A stretch of DNA of 64,000 nt, from positions 50,933-114,932 of the forward strand of contig JAESUZ010002719.1 of NCBI GenBank assembly GCA_017311185.1, written 5' to 3'. Position 1 is the stretch's first letter. Each line of letters opens with the position of its first letter. This DNA comes from Proteles cristata cristata (lineage: Eukaryota; Chordata; Mammalia; Carnivora; Hyaenidae). The notes under the pieces are model-generated. The model ran no database searches. It saw only the letters and a list, made by a program, of their open reading frames with translations, and was not told the DNA's origin. This document shows positions 1-11,665 of this stretch, in pieces. Both the position numbers and the translations under genes were made by a program.

Positions 1-3000
1 TCTGCCCCAGGATCGGGGACCCACGGGGGCCACCCTCAGGGGTCGCAGGGCCTACGGCAGCTGTGGCCGGTGGCCTAGGGTCGGGCCCCGTTCCTGCTGC
101 GCCTCCTGGACCTCTCGTTCTCCAGCCTGAGGGGAGGGAGCCCCTGGCCTTAGGTCCCACTGCGGGACCCATGTCCCTGCCTCACCCGCGGCAGGGGACA
201 CGCCTCTGCCCTGGAGTCCCCACTCGTAGTCGCCGACTGTTACGCCACCGGCCAGCCAGCCAGAGCCGCTGAGGCTGCACACGGCCCCGGGTGCACCACG
301 GAGGATCAGATGGTCCCTGTCCTTCCCTGGGGCCTGCCTAACGGGGCGCCCCCACCCACCAGTCCCTCGGCAGCACCTGGGCCCCAGGCACGCCTCCCTC
401 CGCGAGGGTGGAGGGCTCAGGGGCCCGAAGTGAACGTGAAGCACGTGGAAGTGTGAGGCGCCCCAAACCCCAGCAGACAGCTGGAGGACTCGGCCCCTGG
501 CGCGAGCCGCAGAGGAGGGAGAGGAAGCTGGGGAGGCTCCGTGGAAAGGGTGCAGTGACCTCCACTCTGACCTCTGAGAGCAGGCCCCCCCAACCCCCAC
601 GACAACCAGATCCCACCAGAACTCGACGCGCTCGGATCGTTGCAGCCGGATCGGGGACGAGCCATGGTGTTGAATGCCATGTGCCTCCCACCGTGCGAGG
701 CTCAGCAAAGCTCAGTGACGGCCCCTCCAAGGGGGGGCCATGGGGGGCCCAGACCTCCCCAGTCAGGCCCAGAGGGCAGAGTCAGCCCTCAACGCCTCTG
801 CCCTTGTGGCATGAAGTGGCCTCGACCTCAGGGGGACCACAGCCGGGCTCCCCCCCCCTTGCGAACCTGTCCTTCGTGTCTGAGGGGCTCACACCAGGAA
901 AACGCAAACGTGTGAACCCCATGTGGTCCTCTGAGGCTTCCGGCGAGTTCTCTGCCAGGAGCAGCCTGGGGAGGGGCCACGGATAGAGAAGTGCCACAGG
1001 CTGCAAAGGGCATGCGTCACTGCTGATATGTCCCCTCACATGTCACTGGAAAAGTCAGGCCCGTGGGCTAAGAAGGAGCCGAGGTAAGGGCCTCCACACT
1101 GGACAAAGGGAGCCCGGGAGGGCTGCAGGGAGGAGGCAGCACATGCGGGGACAGCCCTGCCACCGTGCCCCGGGGAAGGCCTGCTCACACCTACTGCGCC
1201 CCTGCCCTGCAGCAGGTTCCAGGGCCCCCTCGCTGCGGTTTTTCTACCAGAGTCTGTGCCTTGTCTGTTTGTTATCCCCACCCCCACCAGTCCCGAGGGC
1301 GGGCTCTTGAAGGCAGCCCCTCTTCCGCTCCTGCGCAGGGACAGTCCCAAGACCCAGCATGGGGACGGTGCAGGCTGATCTGTCGAACGAAAGGCCACTT
1401 TAGACTTGGCTTGACCTGCCTGGCAGAGTGAGACTGTCACCTCCTTCATTCTAGGAGTCATGCTCCCAGGAATACAACCACAAGCAGAGTCAGCAAACCT
1501 TCCTGTGAAGAGCCGGACAGTAACTGTGTTTGGCTTCCTGGGCCGGGCAAGGTGCGTCACAGCGCCCGACGGTGAGAGCAGCCAGAGGAGTGCGCAGTGA
1601 GCGGCCAGGCTCCGGTACAACTCTGTACACAGCAAGCAGCTGGATGTGGCTCGGGGCTGCGGTCCGGCGCCTCTGGTCTAGGCAGTTTGCTGAAGGGCCG
1701 CGCCTTCCTGCTGCCTCCCTCGGCGGGGCGGGCGCCCCCACCCCAGAGGTTCACACCCGCGGGACGGGGTCTGGGCCTGCCTGGGAGCGCCACACGCGGC
1801 CCTGAGCCGGTCCAGTCGCCAGGGACGCCGCGATGTGAGGCGCAGCCGCCCCCCGACCCTGTGCGGACGGACGAACAGAGCCGTGAGCACCTCGCCCACC
1901 CACGGGGGGCTGATCAGGCCCGGGAAGACCTGTCCACACCTGACCCCAGAGCGTGCAACACCACCTTACTAGTCAAGTTAAGGGTCCAGGTGAGGTCGTC
2001 CTGGACTGTCTGGGGGACCCTGACCTAACGGCGAGCCTCCGGACAAGGGTGGGGCGAGAAGACAGACGCACAGAGGAGGCCACGTGAAGACAGTCGCAAA
2101 GCCAGGGGGCCGCGAGCCGGGCGCCTGGAGCCGCCAGAAGCTGGAAGGGGCGGCGGGAGGCTCCCCAGCGCCTTCAGCGAGGAGCGCAGCCCTGGCGACA
2201 CCTGGGTTTTGGACCTGCCGCCTTGGGGACTGCGAGCCAGCAGGTCTCTGCCGCCCAGGGACCTGGTACGTCCTCCAGGCACCGCTTGCGTTTCTCAGTG
2301 CGAGCGGAACAGGGCAAGGGGACCCGCGGGGACGCGCCCCCCGTCTCGGCAGCCCAGCTCGGGTGCACCCCCGCTCGGTGCCCCAAGCCCCCCAGCAGCA
2401 GGGCCGGGGCTGTGGGAGGCGCTGTGTGGACACAGTGACTGTGGGGCCCTGTGACTGCAGCTGCCCCCCTCCACCCCGGGGAGAAATTCCGGGGAAATTC
2501 CAGGGTCCGGGCCAGAGACAAAGCAGGGTAACGGGGCGGGGGAGGACTGGTAGCTCGGCACCCCGCAGACACGGGTCCAGGAAGGCCCCCCCCCCACAGC
2601 CCCACCAGGCACATGGCCGCGCCCCTGACGGGAAGCCCAGCGGTGAGGCCCCCGGGTCGGCACCCAGGGAGCACACGGGGCCGCCCCACCCTAAGGGCCC
2701 CTGTCCAGCTCCCCCCCACGCGGGCCGTGTGCGCCCCACGCACAGCAGGAGGACTGAAGGGGCCCTGGGACCCGGCTCTAGGTGCGGGAGACGGAGCCGT
2801 CCGCGGGGCGCGAGAGGGTCTGGCCCAGGCAGCAGGCGGCCCAGTGGGGCAGGTGGGGCCGTCGCAGTGTGAAAAGAGGAGGCAATGAGGTAAACCAAGG
2901 CATCGTGGACTGCTAGGGGCACAGACGGGGCACACGCACGCACCCACCCACAAAACACACTCACACAGGCATCCACACACTCACACACACACACACACAT

Positions 3001-6000
3001 GCACGCACGCACACCTCCACGTGACTGCGTGGCCGCCGGGCCCCTCCGCATGTACGGGTTCCGTGGTGGGAGGCTCACCGCCGCTGTTCAATCCCTGCGT
3101 CCACGACTGCAGACCCACCCTCAGCCCTCGGAGCCCAGCCTTCCCAGCTGAGGACTGGACACCACCCGCCCGGCCCGCTCCAGGGCTAACACAGCCGGGG
3201 CCCTGGGCGAACGCCACCCTGCTGGCAATCCCGGGGTGGGGGTGCCCTGCCCCACAGCCTGGTCCATCTCCCCAGAAGCCCTCGGCCTGGGTCACTGTGC
3301 TTGTGAGCAGCCAGGGCACCCGGGGGACAGAGCCCAGCCCTGACGGAGCTGACACGCAAGAGGGCACAGGGTCAAAGGAGGCCACTATGGGAAGTACCGT
3401 TCAGGGGACAGGGCGGCTGCGGGGACCCGAGCAGGACTGAGACTCTCCCAGAGGCCACAACAAAAACACTCCCAAGTGATGCAAGGAGGCAGTGCGGCAG
3501 CCCCACAGGGATCAGTGCTGTGCTACAGGGAACAGCCAGTGCAAAGGCCCAGAGGTAGGAACCCAAAGGGCCTGCGGGCAGGAAAGGGAGGGAAAAGTGG
3601 CCTGCTGTGTCTGCTGCTCAGGAGGGCCTGGTGAGCCCTGAGGGCGGCAAGCAGTGGGCGCTCATCTGACTGCCTGGAAGAGACGCGGGGTAAGAGCAGA
3701 AGCCTCCAGGCACCTGCAGCTGGTCAGGCAAGAAGGGCTATTGGCCTAGGCCGGGTGGGGAAAGGGGGCCGGGTGCAGGCTCTGCATAACCACGATGACA
3801 GCCTGAGGGGACCTTCCCCACGGGACCTCTCTGTGGACTGGAAGAGCCGGCATCACCCTGGATTGGAGGGCGGGGGGCCCCTGGGTGGGGGCTGTGGGGG
3901 CGGGGCTCGGGCTCCATCCTGGACACGTGAGCTGGAGGGGCCCATTGGACACACACAGGCGGCTGGACACGGGCGTCTGGAGATGTAAAAATAACTATGG
4001 GGTCATGAGCCCTCAGACGCGCTTGCAGCCAGGGCCCGAGAGGCTCGGGGAGGGCCGGCCGGGGAGAGGCAAACCTCCGGGCCCCCGCGCCCGGGGAGAG
4101 GCCCGCCCAGCGGATGGAGACGGAGGTGGACGCTCGTGAGACGCAGCAGAAGTGGCTGCTGGATTTAGCCCTCCTGTCACAGTGACCTTGACACGGTGCC
4201 CTCAGCACAGCAGCAGGCAGGAGCCCAAGGGGACCCCGCTGAGGGGGTGGGAGCCGGGGGGGCCAGGAGCAGCGGGGCGGGGGGCAAAGCAGGGAGGGCC
4301 CCCCGCTGACCTCTAGGCCCAGGATGAAGCGTGGACCCAGCCTGTTTTGGATCCGACTCAGCGAGGAAACACACTCACAGTGCTCGGCGGGGGAGGTGCA
4401 GGGCTGTGTGACTCCCGAGGACAGGCCACCCAGAGAGTGCAGGCCTCAGCGCGGGCACACAGGCTGTAGGTGCTCAGCCCGCTGGCCGGTGGGCCATGCG
4501 TGTGCCCTCAGCAGGGAGCACGGTGAGGGCCACGTCCAGGCTGGTCCAGGCCGGAGTCCAGGACTGAATGCTGCAGTGCATTCAGGCAGCAGCACTCGGT
4601 GCATTCCGAGCCCGGGGCTCCCTAACTCCTGGTCCTGACCCCGGGGCTGTGGGGAGCCCCGGCCCCTTCTTCGAGGTCCCCACGGGGATAGGAAGGCTGG
4701 CCACCACTCACACTCTCTGCCCAGCCTGGGACTGAGACTCTTCCTGTTCCCGTGGGACACAGACCCTCCCCACCGCCACCACCCGGTGCCAGGCCCGCCT
4801 CAGAGGAGCTACCAGCTGCACGGGCCACGTGCCGAGGCCCCGCTCCTGGTGAGTGCGTGGCCCCAGGTGCTGCCCACAGCCGCTGGGCTCACAGCCCCCC
4901 ACCAGGCTGCCTGGGGGTGGTGACTGGGGGTCTTTGCCATCGAGGATGCAGGCAGAGATGGGGGCAGGGGGGCGCTCTGGGTTCAGGGACACGAGGTAGT
5001 AGGTGCAGGGCTCAGAGGAGCGGGAGCCTGCCTTCCATCACCCCTAATCCCCTCCCGGCCTGGGGCATTCCGCCCTCTCTCCTCCCACGGCCCCCCTCAA
5101 ATCCACTGCCTCTGCAGAAGGCTCCTCCCGCCCCCTCCTGCGGTGCTCTCCACACCGGCCCCCGTTTCCCATGCTCCTGTGCACGTGGGAAGGCCCAGGA
5201 AAGGCGCGATGGCCAAGTCCTACAGACCCAGATTCTGGATGTGGGGGACCCTGCCCACCCCCTGCAGCGCAGAAGCAACCCCCTCCACAGGCAGGCCGCC
5301 AGCCCGACCCCACAGCAGGAAGCTCTCTTAGATGCTGAGATAAAATCCACCGCACCCCCGCCCCCTGCAAATCACATCCCCTACCGTGGCCACAAGAAGG
5401 AGGAAGGCCACAGGACCACCTGTGAGGCCTTGGGGTGGGGGGCGGTGCAGACTCCTCCTTGAAGAGCCTCCTCCGCCCGCACTGGCCCCTGCTCCCCGCC
5501 GTCAGCAGCCTGCGCCAGCCCCAGGCACGGCTGGCCGGAGCCTCTTCAACCTTTCCAGGGCCTCTGCCCCGCTGCCCTCAGCCCGGCCACACCTCCCCAT
5601 TCCCTGCCTCCCAGGGGCCGCTGGGTGTCCGCACCCCTACACCTTCTCTACCGGGCCTCCCGGGAGCTCCGCGGGACCAGACCCCAGGGCCCCAGGCACA
5701 GGGTCTTTGCGTGAAGAACTGACTGGCTGCACACACGGTACTTCGAGCCCCGGGCCCCTTGGAGGGGCAGCTGGGGCCTAGGCAGGAAGAGCCCGTCCAT
5801 GACCAAAACCAGGCCCTTGAACTGCGACGTGGGCAGGCCCAGTGGAGGGAAGGAGGCGCGGGCCCAGGAGGGGGCCCAGGGGGCGCCCCCACACCCCTCC
5901 AGGGAAATGCCAGACGCCCTAGGCGCCCGGAAGACATCGCGGTGGCCCCACACGTGTGAGGCGGCGTGCATGCACACCCCCGGCACCCCACGCAGACCCC

Positions 6001-6652
6001 GGGGTGCTTGGGCCTGCTCCAGGGCACCTGTCTCCCCAGACAGCTGCAGCCTCAGGCTCCCGGCGCCGAATGCACAAGAGCAGCTCACTGAGACCAAGAT
6101 GCCCAAGTCCGGGGCTCTGTGCCCGCCCTGCCTCCTCCCAGGGCTGCTCCCCCAACACAGGGTAGACTGCTCTCTGCCCGGGGCACCGAAGCAACACTGT
6201 TCGCACCTGGTGGCCCAGCCTCTGCCGACCTGGGGGAGGGGAGCACGGCCCGCACTCGCCCTGGTGGACCCTCCAGCCTGGCCGCCCCGCGGCCCTTCCC
6301 GGGGAGGCGGGGGTGCGGGAGGGTCCCTGCTGGGGCAGGAGCAGGCCGGCGCCGCGCCTCTCCGGTTACAGCCCGCGCCGCGCCGCCGGCTATTTCGGGC
6401 GAGCTGGCCGCGCTCCGGGCGGCTCCGGAGGCCGCGGCGCCCGCTGTCCGCCCCGCGCCCCGCGCCCCGCGCCCCGCTCACCTGCCACCGGCGACGGCTT
6501 GCGCAGCACCAGCCACCTAGTCTTCCACTGCGGGGACAGAGTGAGCGTAAGCGGCCGCCGCGCCCCGCGCCCGCCCCGCGCCCGCCGCGCGCCCCGACCT
6601 TCTTGCCGTCCCGCAGCTTGACCTGGCCCTCCACCAGCGCCGCCTCGGTCAT
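1..6652 (-). CDS. DOK7: DOK7, 5' end of gene (exons 1-2, partial locus)
   Basis: This is the 5' end of docking protein 7, the cytoplasmic adaptor that binds and activates the receptor kinase MuSK at the neuromuscular junction. Two coding exons are visible, 6,599-6,652 and 6,482-6,527. Joined, they give the first 33 residues, starting MTEAALVEGQVKLRDGKK and continuing WKTRWLVLRKPSPVA, which is the start of the N-terminal PH domain. The exon sizes (54 and 46 nt) match the human boundaries c.54/55 and c.100/101. Exon 3 (rest of PH), the PTB domain and the tyrosine-rich tail are not found, so positions 1-6,481 are intron 2 and the gene continues off the left edge. Gene order next to HGFAC supports the call. 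Confidence 0.93.
1480..1690 (+). mobile_element. hAT-Charlie (MER5-like) DNA transposon remnant
   Basis: The run GTGAAGAGCCGGACAGTAA followed by TTTGGCTTCCTGGGCC resembles the start of MER5-class elements (the ...AAAGGGCCAGATAGTAAATA...GGGCC theme). It is heavily diverged and the limits are approximate. Confidence 0.45.
2929..3015. repeat. CA-rich microsatellite
   Basis: Imperfect CA/CACG tract with a pure core of about ten CA units near 2,980-2,999 and interruptions such as CACGCACG and CACCCAC. It is probably length-polymorphic. Confidence 0.85.
3480..3700. repeat. Old interspersed repeat, family not named
   Basis: Contains the theme GGAACAGCCAGTGCAAAGGCCC, with GAGG and GGCC-rich text after it. 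Similar themes recur near 13,230-13,450 and 48,430-48,640, so the three look like copies of one ancient family. I cannot name it with confidence. Confidence 0.35.
6482..6527 (-). CDS. DOK7: DOK7 coding exon 2
   Basis: The acceptor CCCCGCAG is followed by TGGAAGACTAGG, encoding WKTRWLVLRKPSPVA and one base of the next codon. The donor is GTGAGC at 6,481-6,476. The tryptophan and basic residues belong to the first strands of the PH domain. Intron 1 is only 71 bp. Confidence 0.92.
6599..6652 (-). CDS. DOK7: DOK7 coding exon 1
   Basis: The start codon ATG is at 6,652-6,650. The exon encodes MTEAALVEGQVKLRDGKK and ends in AAGAAG before a GT donor at 6,598-6,597. The phase is 0. It lies in a CpG island. 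A second, out-of-frame ATG sits 10 nt upstream (6,662-6,660). Confidence 0.93.
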
Positions 6653-6662
6653 CTTCTGTCAT

Positions 6663-8325
6663 GGTTCCCGCGGCGCCCGCCGCGCCTCTCCCCGCCGCCC
6701 CGCGGCCCTGCCAGGGTCACTTTCAAAATAGCTGCGGGCGGGCCGCGCGCGGGGAGGCGGGGGCGGGCCGGCGGGGCGGGCGCGGCGGGCGCCGGGCTCC
6801 CCTGCGCAGCCCGCCCCGCGGGGCACCTGCGGCCACCTGCGGCCCCGCCCTCCGGAGCCGGAGCCGGGCCGCCTGGGTCGGACGCCACGCACCCACCGCC
6901 CCGATGGGGGCGCGGGGGGCTTCCCATCCACAAGCGGAGGAAGCAACGGTTAGCAGCAGACACGATCACGGGGTGTCTTCGGCCAACCTGGCTTCGCCCT
7001 CTGGTACCTGCCCCTCCCACCGCCCCAGGACTGTCACCAGACACCCCTGACAACCCACTGACCTGGGCTACCCCGGCCCTCCAGCCCCCTCCTCTCCCCC
7101 AGGCAGGATAGTGGAGGGAGAGTCCATTCATGTCGGGGGCAGCGTGGACCCCAGTGCGGGAGACGCCCAGGTGTCTGTGTATGGTCTCCCCCACACCGGC
7201 CCTGCTGCTCTGTGGAAGACCCACAGGAGCCCCCTTCACAGCAGGAGGCGGGGGGCTCCGAGCTTCCGCATTTTTCTTCCTCCACCCTGTAGACCCGGTC
7301 CAGCGGCCCCCGGTTCTTCCGGAGCCCAGGTGGTTTCGGGGGCCCTGCAGGCCTACACTTTGGACATCTGCCCCCATTTCTAAGATGGCTTCCGATGCCC
7401 ATGCCTCCAGGAGCATCAGAGGACGAGGGACAGCGGCAGAGGGGAGGGGCCGTGCCCTGGGAGGGCGAGGACACGCGGAGTGCCCTACTCAGCGGGAGGA
7501 ATGAACACCGTTCTATTAACTCACAATCTGCGCAGGCAGGAGGGCTGACGTTTGTGGAGCACGGACAGGAGTCTTCACCCCATCGGGGCCCTTCGCACGG
7601 GGCCCCGCCTCTCACTGAGGAGGATCTAATGTCGGGGCAGCGCCAGAGGGTCTCAGGCCATGACTGACAAGGTCGGCAGAGGATGGGGGCAGCAGGGGGA
7701 GGGGCTGGCAGAGCCCTGGCTCGGATGCTGGGCGCCGAGGACCAGGCTCACCCCCTTTGGGCACACCCTCCCCACTGTCCCTGGGGACCTGGCAGAGGGT
7801 GGGTCTCCGGCGGGCCGCAGGCTTGAATGTGATGCCGGGGGGCTGGCTGGGGCCTGAGGCCGAGCAGGGTCACACCAGGCCCCGAGGCAGCTCTGTTTCC
7901 ACCCTCCCCCACCCAGTCCCCCGCTCCCCCACCCCCACGTCACCTGTGCAGCTGCCAGCCGCCCTCTGCGGAGCAGTTGCCTAGCCACAGAGCCCCATTC
8001 ATGCCCCCACACATCTCACGCCCCCAGGGGCCGGTGTGGGACAGCCGGCACGGAGCCGGATGGCGGCTGGGGGCTGTGGCCAGCGACACATCCGCCGCCC
8101 CTGGCGCCTGGCACGCGGTCATCCCTGCAGGGAGGGGCAGTGCGCTGCCACATTCCCAAGCGCTGGCCAGGACCCAGGCTCCTGCCACGCCTGGCAGCTG
8201 CACCTGCTCCCGCAGCGGCCCCGGAAAATGCGGGCAGACAGCCCCCCCTCCACGTGGCTGGCCGGCTGCACGGGTGGGAGAGCTTCTGGCCGGCTGCTGC
8301 TCCCACACCTTGGGCCTCTCTGCTC
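6663..8325. other. Intergenic DNA upstream of DOK7
   Basis: Beyond the CpG island I see no exon, RNA gene or clear repeat. Several open frames occur on both strands, with no family resemblance. Confidence 0.5.
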
Positions 8326-8331
8326 CTCGGT

Positions 8332-9110
8332 TCCTGCTGTGGTCCAAACGTTTGTGTCCCTCCAGATTCACGTGTTGAGGATCAAACCCCCAGCCCGCTC
8401 AGTGGGATGGAGTTAGGAGGTCGGGCCTTTGGGACATGATTAGGTTGTGAGGGTAGAGCCTACATGACCCAATGATAGATGGTTTGACTTACGATTTTTC
8501 AACTTTAGGACAGTGGGAAGGCAATACACATCCAATAGAAGCTGTACTTCAGATTTTGATTTTGGATCTTTTCCCGAGCTAGCGACCTGTGGTGCACAGT
8601 CTGTGAGGCCGGTGGCCCCCAGCCAGTAGCCGCTCCTGGCCAGCCACCCAGTCACAGGGGGAGCAATCGGTGCACTGACAGCCGTCTACACCCACGGAAC
8701 CATTCGGTTTTCACTTTCAATGAGACACGTGAGATGGTCCACACTGTTATAAGAGACTTTGCTGACGATTCTGCCCCACTGTGGGCTGACGTGCGTGTCC
8801 TCTGAAAGGCAGGCCAGGCTGAACTGCGCCGTTCACTAGTTACATGTATGCAGTGCATTTTTGACTCACAGTATTTCCAGAGTAAGCTCATCGTAAGTTG
8901 GGAATCTATGGTGTCCTCATAGCGTCCTTGTAAGAAGAGGCACAAGGAGATGGTCTCCCTGCTACATGAGTGCCCAGCGAGAAGGTGGCCCTCCGCAGCC
9001 CGGAAGCAGTCATCGCCGGAACCCGGCCCTGCCGGTGCCTGGCCTGCAGCTCTGTGAGAAACAGCAGCCCCAGGGGACTGAGACCATTTCCCCAGCTGCT
9101 CCAGCCACGG
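8332..9110 (+). mobile_element. MaLR-type LTR split by a DNA transposon
   Basis: The left part (about 8,332-8,475) reads like the start of an MST/MLT1-type solo LTR: TGTGGTCCAAACGTTTGTGTC, then GGTCGGGCCTTTGGGACATG. The right part (about 8,900-9,110) resumes with GTCCTTGTAAGAAGAGG and the AGCGAGAAGG and GAACCCGGCCCTGCCGG blocks typical of the LTR's second half. The piece between belongs to another element. Non-coding and old. Confidence 0.6.
8476..8900. mobile_element. Non-autonomous DNA transposon (Tigger-like) inside the LTR
   Basis: The ends are inverted: ATAGATGGTTTGACTTACGAT near 8,477-8,497 against ATCGTAAGTTGGGAATCTAT near 8,890-8,909. The interior resembles TcMar-Tigger-class non-autonomous elements. 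It contains no transposase frame. The family name is uncertain. Confidence 0.5.
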
Positions 9111-9439
9111 CTGCTGGTGGAAACTGACCACCTGGCCACTGGAGCAGGAAGGAATTTGCCGGAAGAGCGTCAGGCCTCTAGTAGAGCCCAGGAGAGGGTG
9201 GGGAGCCAGTGGGAGCTATGGGAGGCAGGGCGGTAGAGAAGCACAGCCACCTTCCTGAGACCTGATGCCACACCGGCAACCCCTCCCCAGAACCCCACGG
9301 CCATTAACCACAGCTGTATTCCCGACTGACCACTTGGCCGGGGGTGCTGCTGCTGGACATCACATCCAGGGCCACTGCCACTGTCACAGACTCAGGCCAC
9401 GGGACCCGGCGCCAGACTCTGCACCTGCCACTCACCACC

Positions 9440-9560
9440 CAAATGAACTCCAATCACCGCATGACCTCTCTGGTCTCAGTTTCCTCTTCTTGACTCATAT
9501 TACGATGATGAGCCCCTACATGAGGCTTGTGTGAGGGTCTCAGAGAATGATCATGGCGAT
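9440..9560 (+). repeat. MIR remnant
   Basis: The text GACCTCTCTGGTCTCAGTTTCCTC followed by ATGATGAGC and GTGTGAGGGTCTCAGAGAATG follows the MIR core order (loss-of-weight text of 'cttgggcctcagtttcctc' type). Diverged. Confidence 0.5.
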
Positions 9561-9809
9561 GGCTAGGACCAGGGCTGGGCTGCCTCATCCGGGATCTCCA
9601 GGTGCTCGGTAGCGCCTGGGAGGGGCAAACACGGTGCCCTGTGTCTGCCCACCCCTTCCGTCTTTCAGTGCCCCTCAGTTAGGCGGGGCTATACGAAGGG
9701 GGCCTGGCCAGTGGAGTGTGGGCAGAAGGGATGAGCCCCACTTCCAGGCCCAGCCGAGGGCACCGGCACCATCTCCCAGACTTTACATTCACCCCACAGT
9801 GAGGGGGCA

Positions 9810-10160
9810 TGTCACAGGTTGAATCATGTCCCCCAAAACTCTTAGGTTGAAGCCCAAACCCCCACACATGGCTGTATTTGGAGATACGGTCTTTAAGGAG
9901 GCAGTTAAGGTTAAATGAGATCATAAGGGGGGGTCCCAGTCCCACAGGACTGTGGCCTTCCTAGCAGACGGAGAAAGACAGCAACACCCCCTCTCAGAGC
10001 ACACACACAGTGGGAAAGTGGCCGTCTGTAGCCTGGAAGGGAGGCCTCACCAGAAACCTGCCCTGCGGGACCTTGATCTAAGACTTCAGCCTCCAGAACG
10101 GTGAGAAATAAGTTCCTGTTGTCTAAGCCCTAGCTGGCGGCAGCCTGAGCTGGGACAGAG
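9810..10160 (+). mobile_element. MaLR-type solo LTR (MST/MLT1-like)
   Basis: A nearly full LTR. It starts TTGAATCATGTCCCCCAAAA, continues TTGAAGCCCAAACCCCCA, GGAGATACGGTCTTTAAGGAGG and CCTCACCAGAAACCTGCCCTG, and ends GAACGGTGAGAAATAAGTTCCTG. The order and spacing match ERVL-MaLR LTRs. No internal retroviral genes are present. Confidence 0.7.
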
Positions 10161-10489
10161 AACGTGGGAGATCGTTGGGACAGATGGCTGCAGTGACTCT
10201 TCCTGTCGCACCCGCACCCTGGAAATGTGACCATATACCTCCTCCCACTGAGGGTGGAGTCTGTCTGTCCACGTGGAATCTGGCTGGCTTCGACAAATGA
10301 AGCACAAAGGAAATGCTCACATCCACTCCTTTCTTTTGTAGCCCGGCTTCCACCACGCGATCAAGTCCAGGCTGACCCGCTGGATGAGGAGCGACATGTG
10401 GCCTCGTCACCCCATGGCGGGATCCAAGGGCCAGCTGACTTCCAGGAGCAGAATAGCCCAAGACTAGCTGGTGCCTCCAGCTGTGAGGA

Positions 10490-10925
10490 GGCAGCCCCGC
10501 CCAGAGAACAGCCAGCTCTGCCCAGAAAACCGGTCAACCACGCCCAGAGAACCAGCCAGCTCCGCCCAGAAACCGGTCAGCCACGCCCAGAGAACTGACC
10601 AGCCCCGCCCAGAAACCGACCGGCCCCGCCCAGAGAACCAGCCAGCTCCGCCCAGAAAACCGGTCAGCCACGCCAGAGAACTGACCGGCCCCGCCCAGAA
10701 ACCGACCGGCCCCGCCCAGAGAACCAGCCAGCTCCGCCCAGAAAACCGGTCAGCCACGCCCAGAGAACTGACCAGCCCCACCCAGAAAACCGGTCAGCCC
10801 CGCCCAGAGAACAGCCAGCTCCGCCCAGAAAACCGGTCAACCACGCCCAGAGAACCAGCCAGCTCCGCCCAGAAAACCGGTCAGCCACGCCCACGCCAAG
10901 TTGCCAGCCCCGCCCACGCCCAGTT
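10490..10925. repeat. Minisatellite of about 22/44-bp GC-box-like units
   Basis: Tandem units alternate CCGCCCAGAGAACCAGCCAG and CCGCCCAGAAAACCGGTCAG with GCCACGCCC spacers, for roughly 430 bp. Every unit carries a CCGCCC or CCACGCCC box. The array leaves long open frames on both strands (about 200 codons on the plus strand), but these are repeat artefacts. Confidence 0.9.
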
Positions 10926-11439
10926 AGCAGCCCACAGAATGGTGAGCTCAGTATGTGACTGTTGGAACAGGACCCTGGGTTCCGAGGTCAGTGGTGACAC
11001 AGAAAAAGCCTTCTGCTATAGTGTCTGGGGGTGGACTCCAAGCCCCGGTGGACACCGGAAGCTCCAGATACAAGGAGGCTGGATCCCTTAGTCACCACCC
11101 GGCAGGGTGCCAGCCACCTCCAAGCTGAGCCAGGTGTCTAACAGACAGCAAGCCAGGTGGGGGATAGGGAGGAGCCCTACATGGGCACATGTCATGGTGA
11201 CCCCACAGCGACTCAGAGAGAAGGGGGTCCTAAAAGCCACCAGAGGATGGAGGGTGTTTATGAAAGAACAACTGACATAAAGCACGTTTCTCAACCGCGG
11301 TGCGGGAGGCTAGGAGGCAGCCGGCTCAAAGTGAGGGCTCCAGCCCGTGTGAGATCAAGTGACGGGAGACACCATCAGCAGCCCACGGCAACAAATGTGC
11401 AATGTAGAGAGATAACTTCATAAAAGTGCAACCTCCTAC

Positions 11440-11665
11440 AACTGGTACGAGAAGAAACAGAATCCTCAGGGCAGCAGCTACCGAACCAGCATCATCCTGT
11501 AAAGGAAACACCGGGCCCAGGGAATTTCCTAGATGATTCTACCAAACTCTCAAAGATAGATCATTCCAGAGTCCTCCCGGGAATGATAAAAGAAGGGATA
11601 CTCCTGAACTCATTCTGTGAGTCAAGAAAGGCCGATCTCACTCAGAAGCATAATAAAATCCTAAA
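11440..11665 (+). mobile_element. Ancient L1 ORF2 fragment
   Basis: The text CCAAACTCTCAAAGATAGATC and TACTCCTGAACTCATTCTGTG, followed by a run ending in AATAAAATCCT, follows L1 ORF2 'aaactcattctatgaggccagcatcaccctga' order. Short and diverged, with no open frame. Confidence 0.45.

Larger units (their letters stand above)
1..6481 (-). other. DOK7 intron 2, no exon seen
   Basis: G+C-rich intronic DNA. I searched both strands for the expected exon 3 peptide and found nothing like it. Visible contents are a possible hAT-Charlie remnant near 1,480-1,690, a CA-rich microsatellite at 2,929-3,015 and an old interspersed repeat near 3,480-3,700. The long open frames here have no recognisable protein and overlap on both strands, as expected from G+C-rich DNA. 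Confidence 0.7.
6250..6950. promoter_or_regulatory. CpG island at the DOK7 promoter
   Basis: This stretch is extremely G+C-rich with very dense CpG and several GC-box-like GGGCGG runs, for example near 6,760-6,785. It covers DOK7 exons 1 and 2 and the sequence just upstream. I see no TATA box. The transcription start cannot be fixed from sequence alone. Confidence 0.75.

Noticed and set aside
1978..3078. 366-codon minus-strand frame
   Set aside because: G+C-rich intron DNA with no known domain and overlapping frames on the other strand.
5648..6652. 334-codon minus-strand frame starting at the DOK7 ATG
   Set aside because: Only its first 18 codons are DOK7; it then runs into intron 1 past a good donor. 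Codon-poor chance frame in a CpG island.
10471..11091. Repeat-encoded protein of about 200 codons
   Set aside because: The frame is a by-product of the minisatellite; no start context, no homologue recognised.
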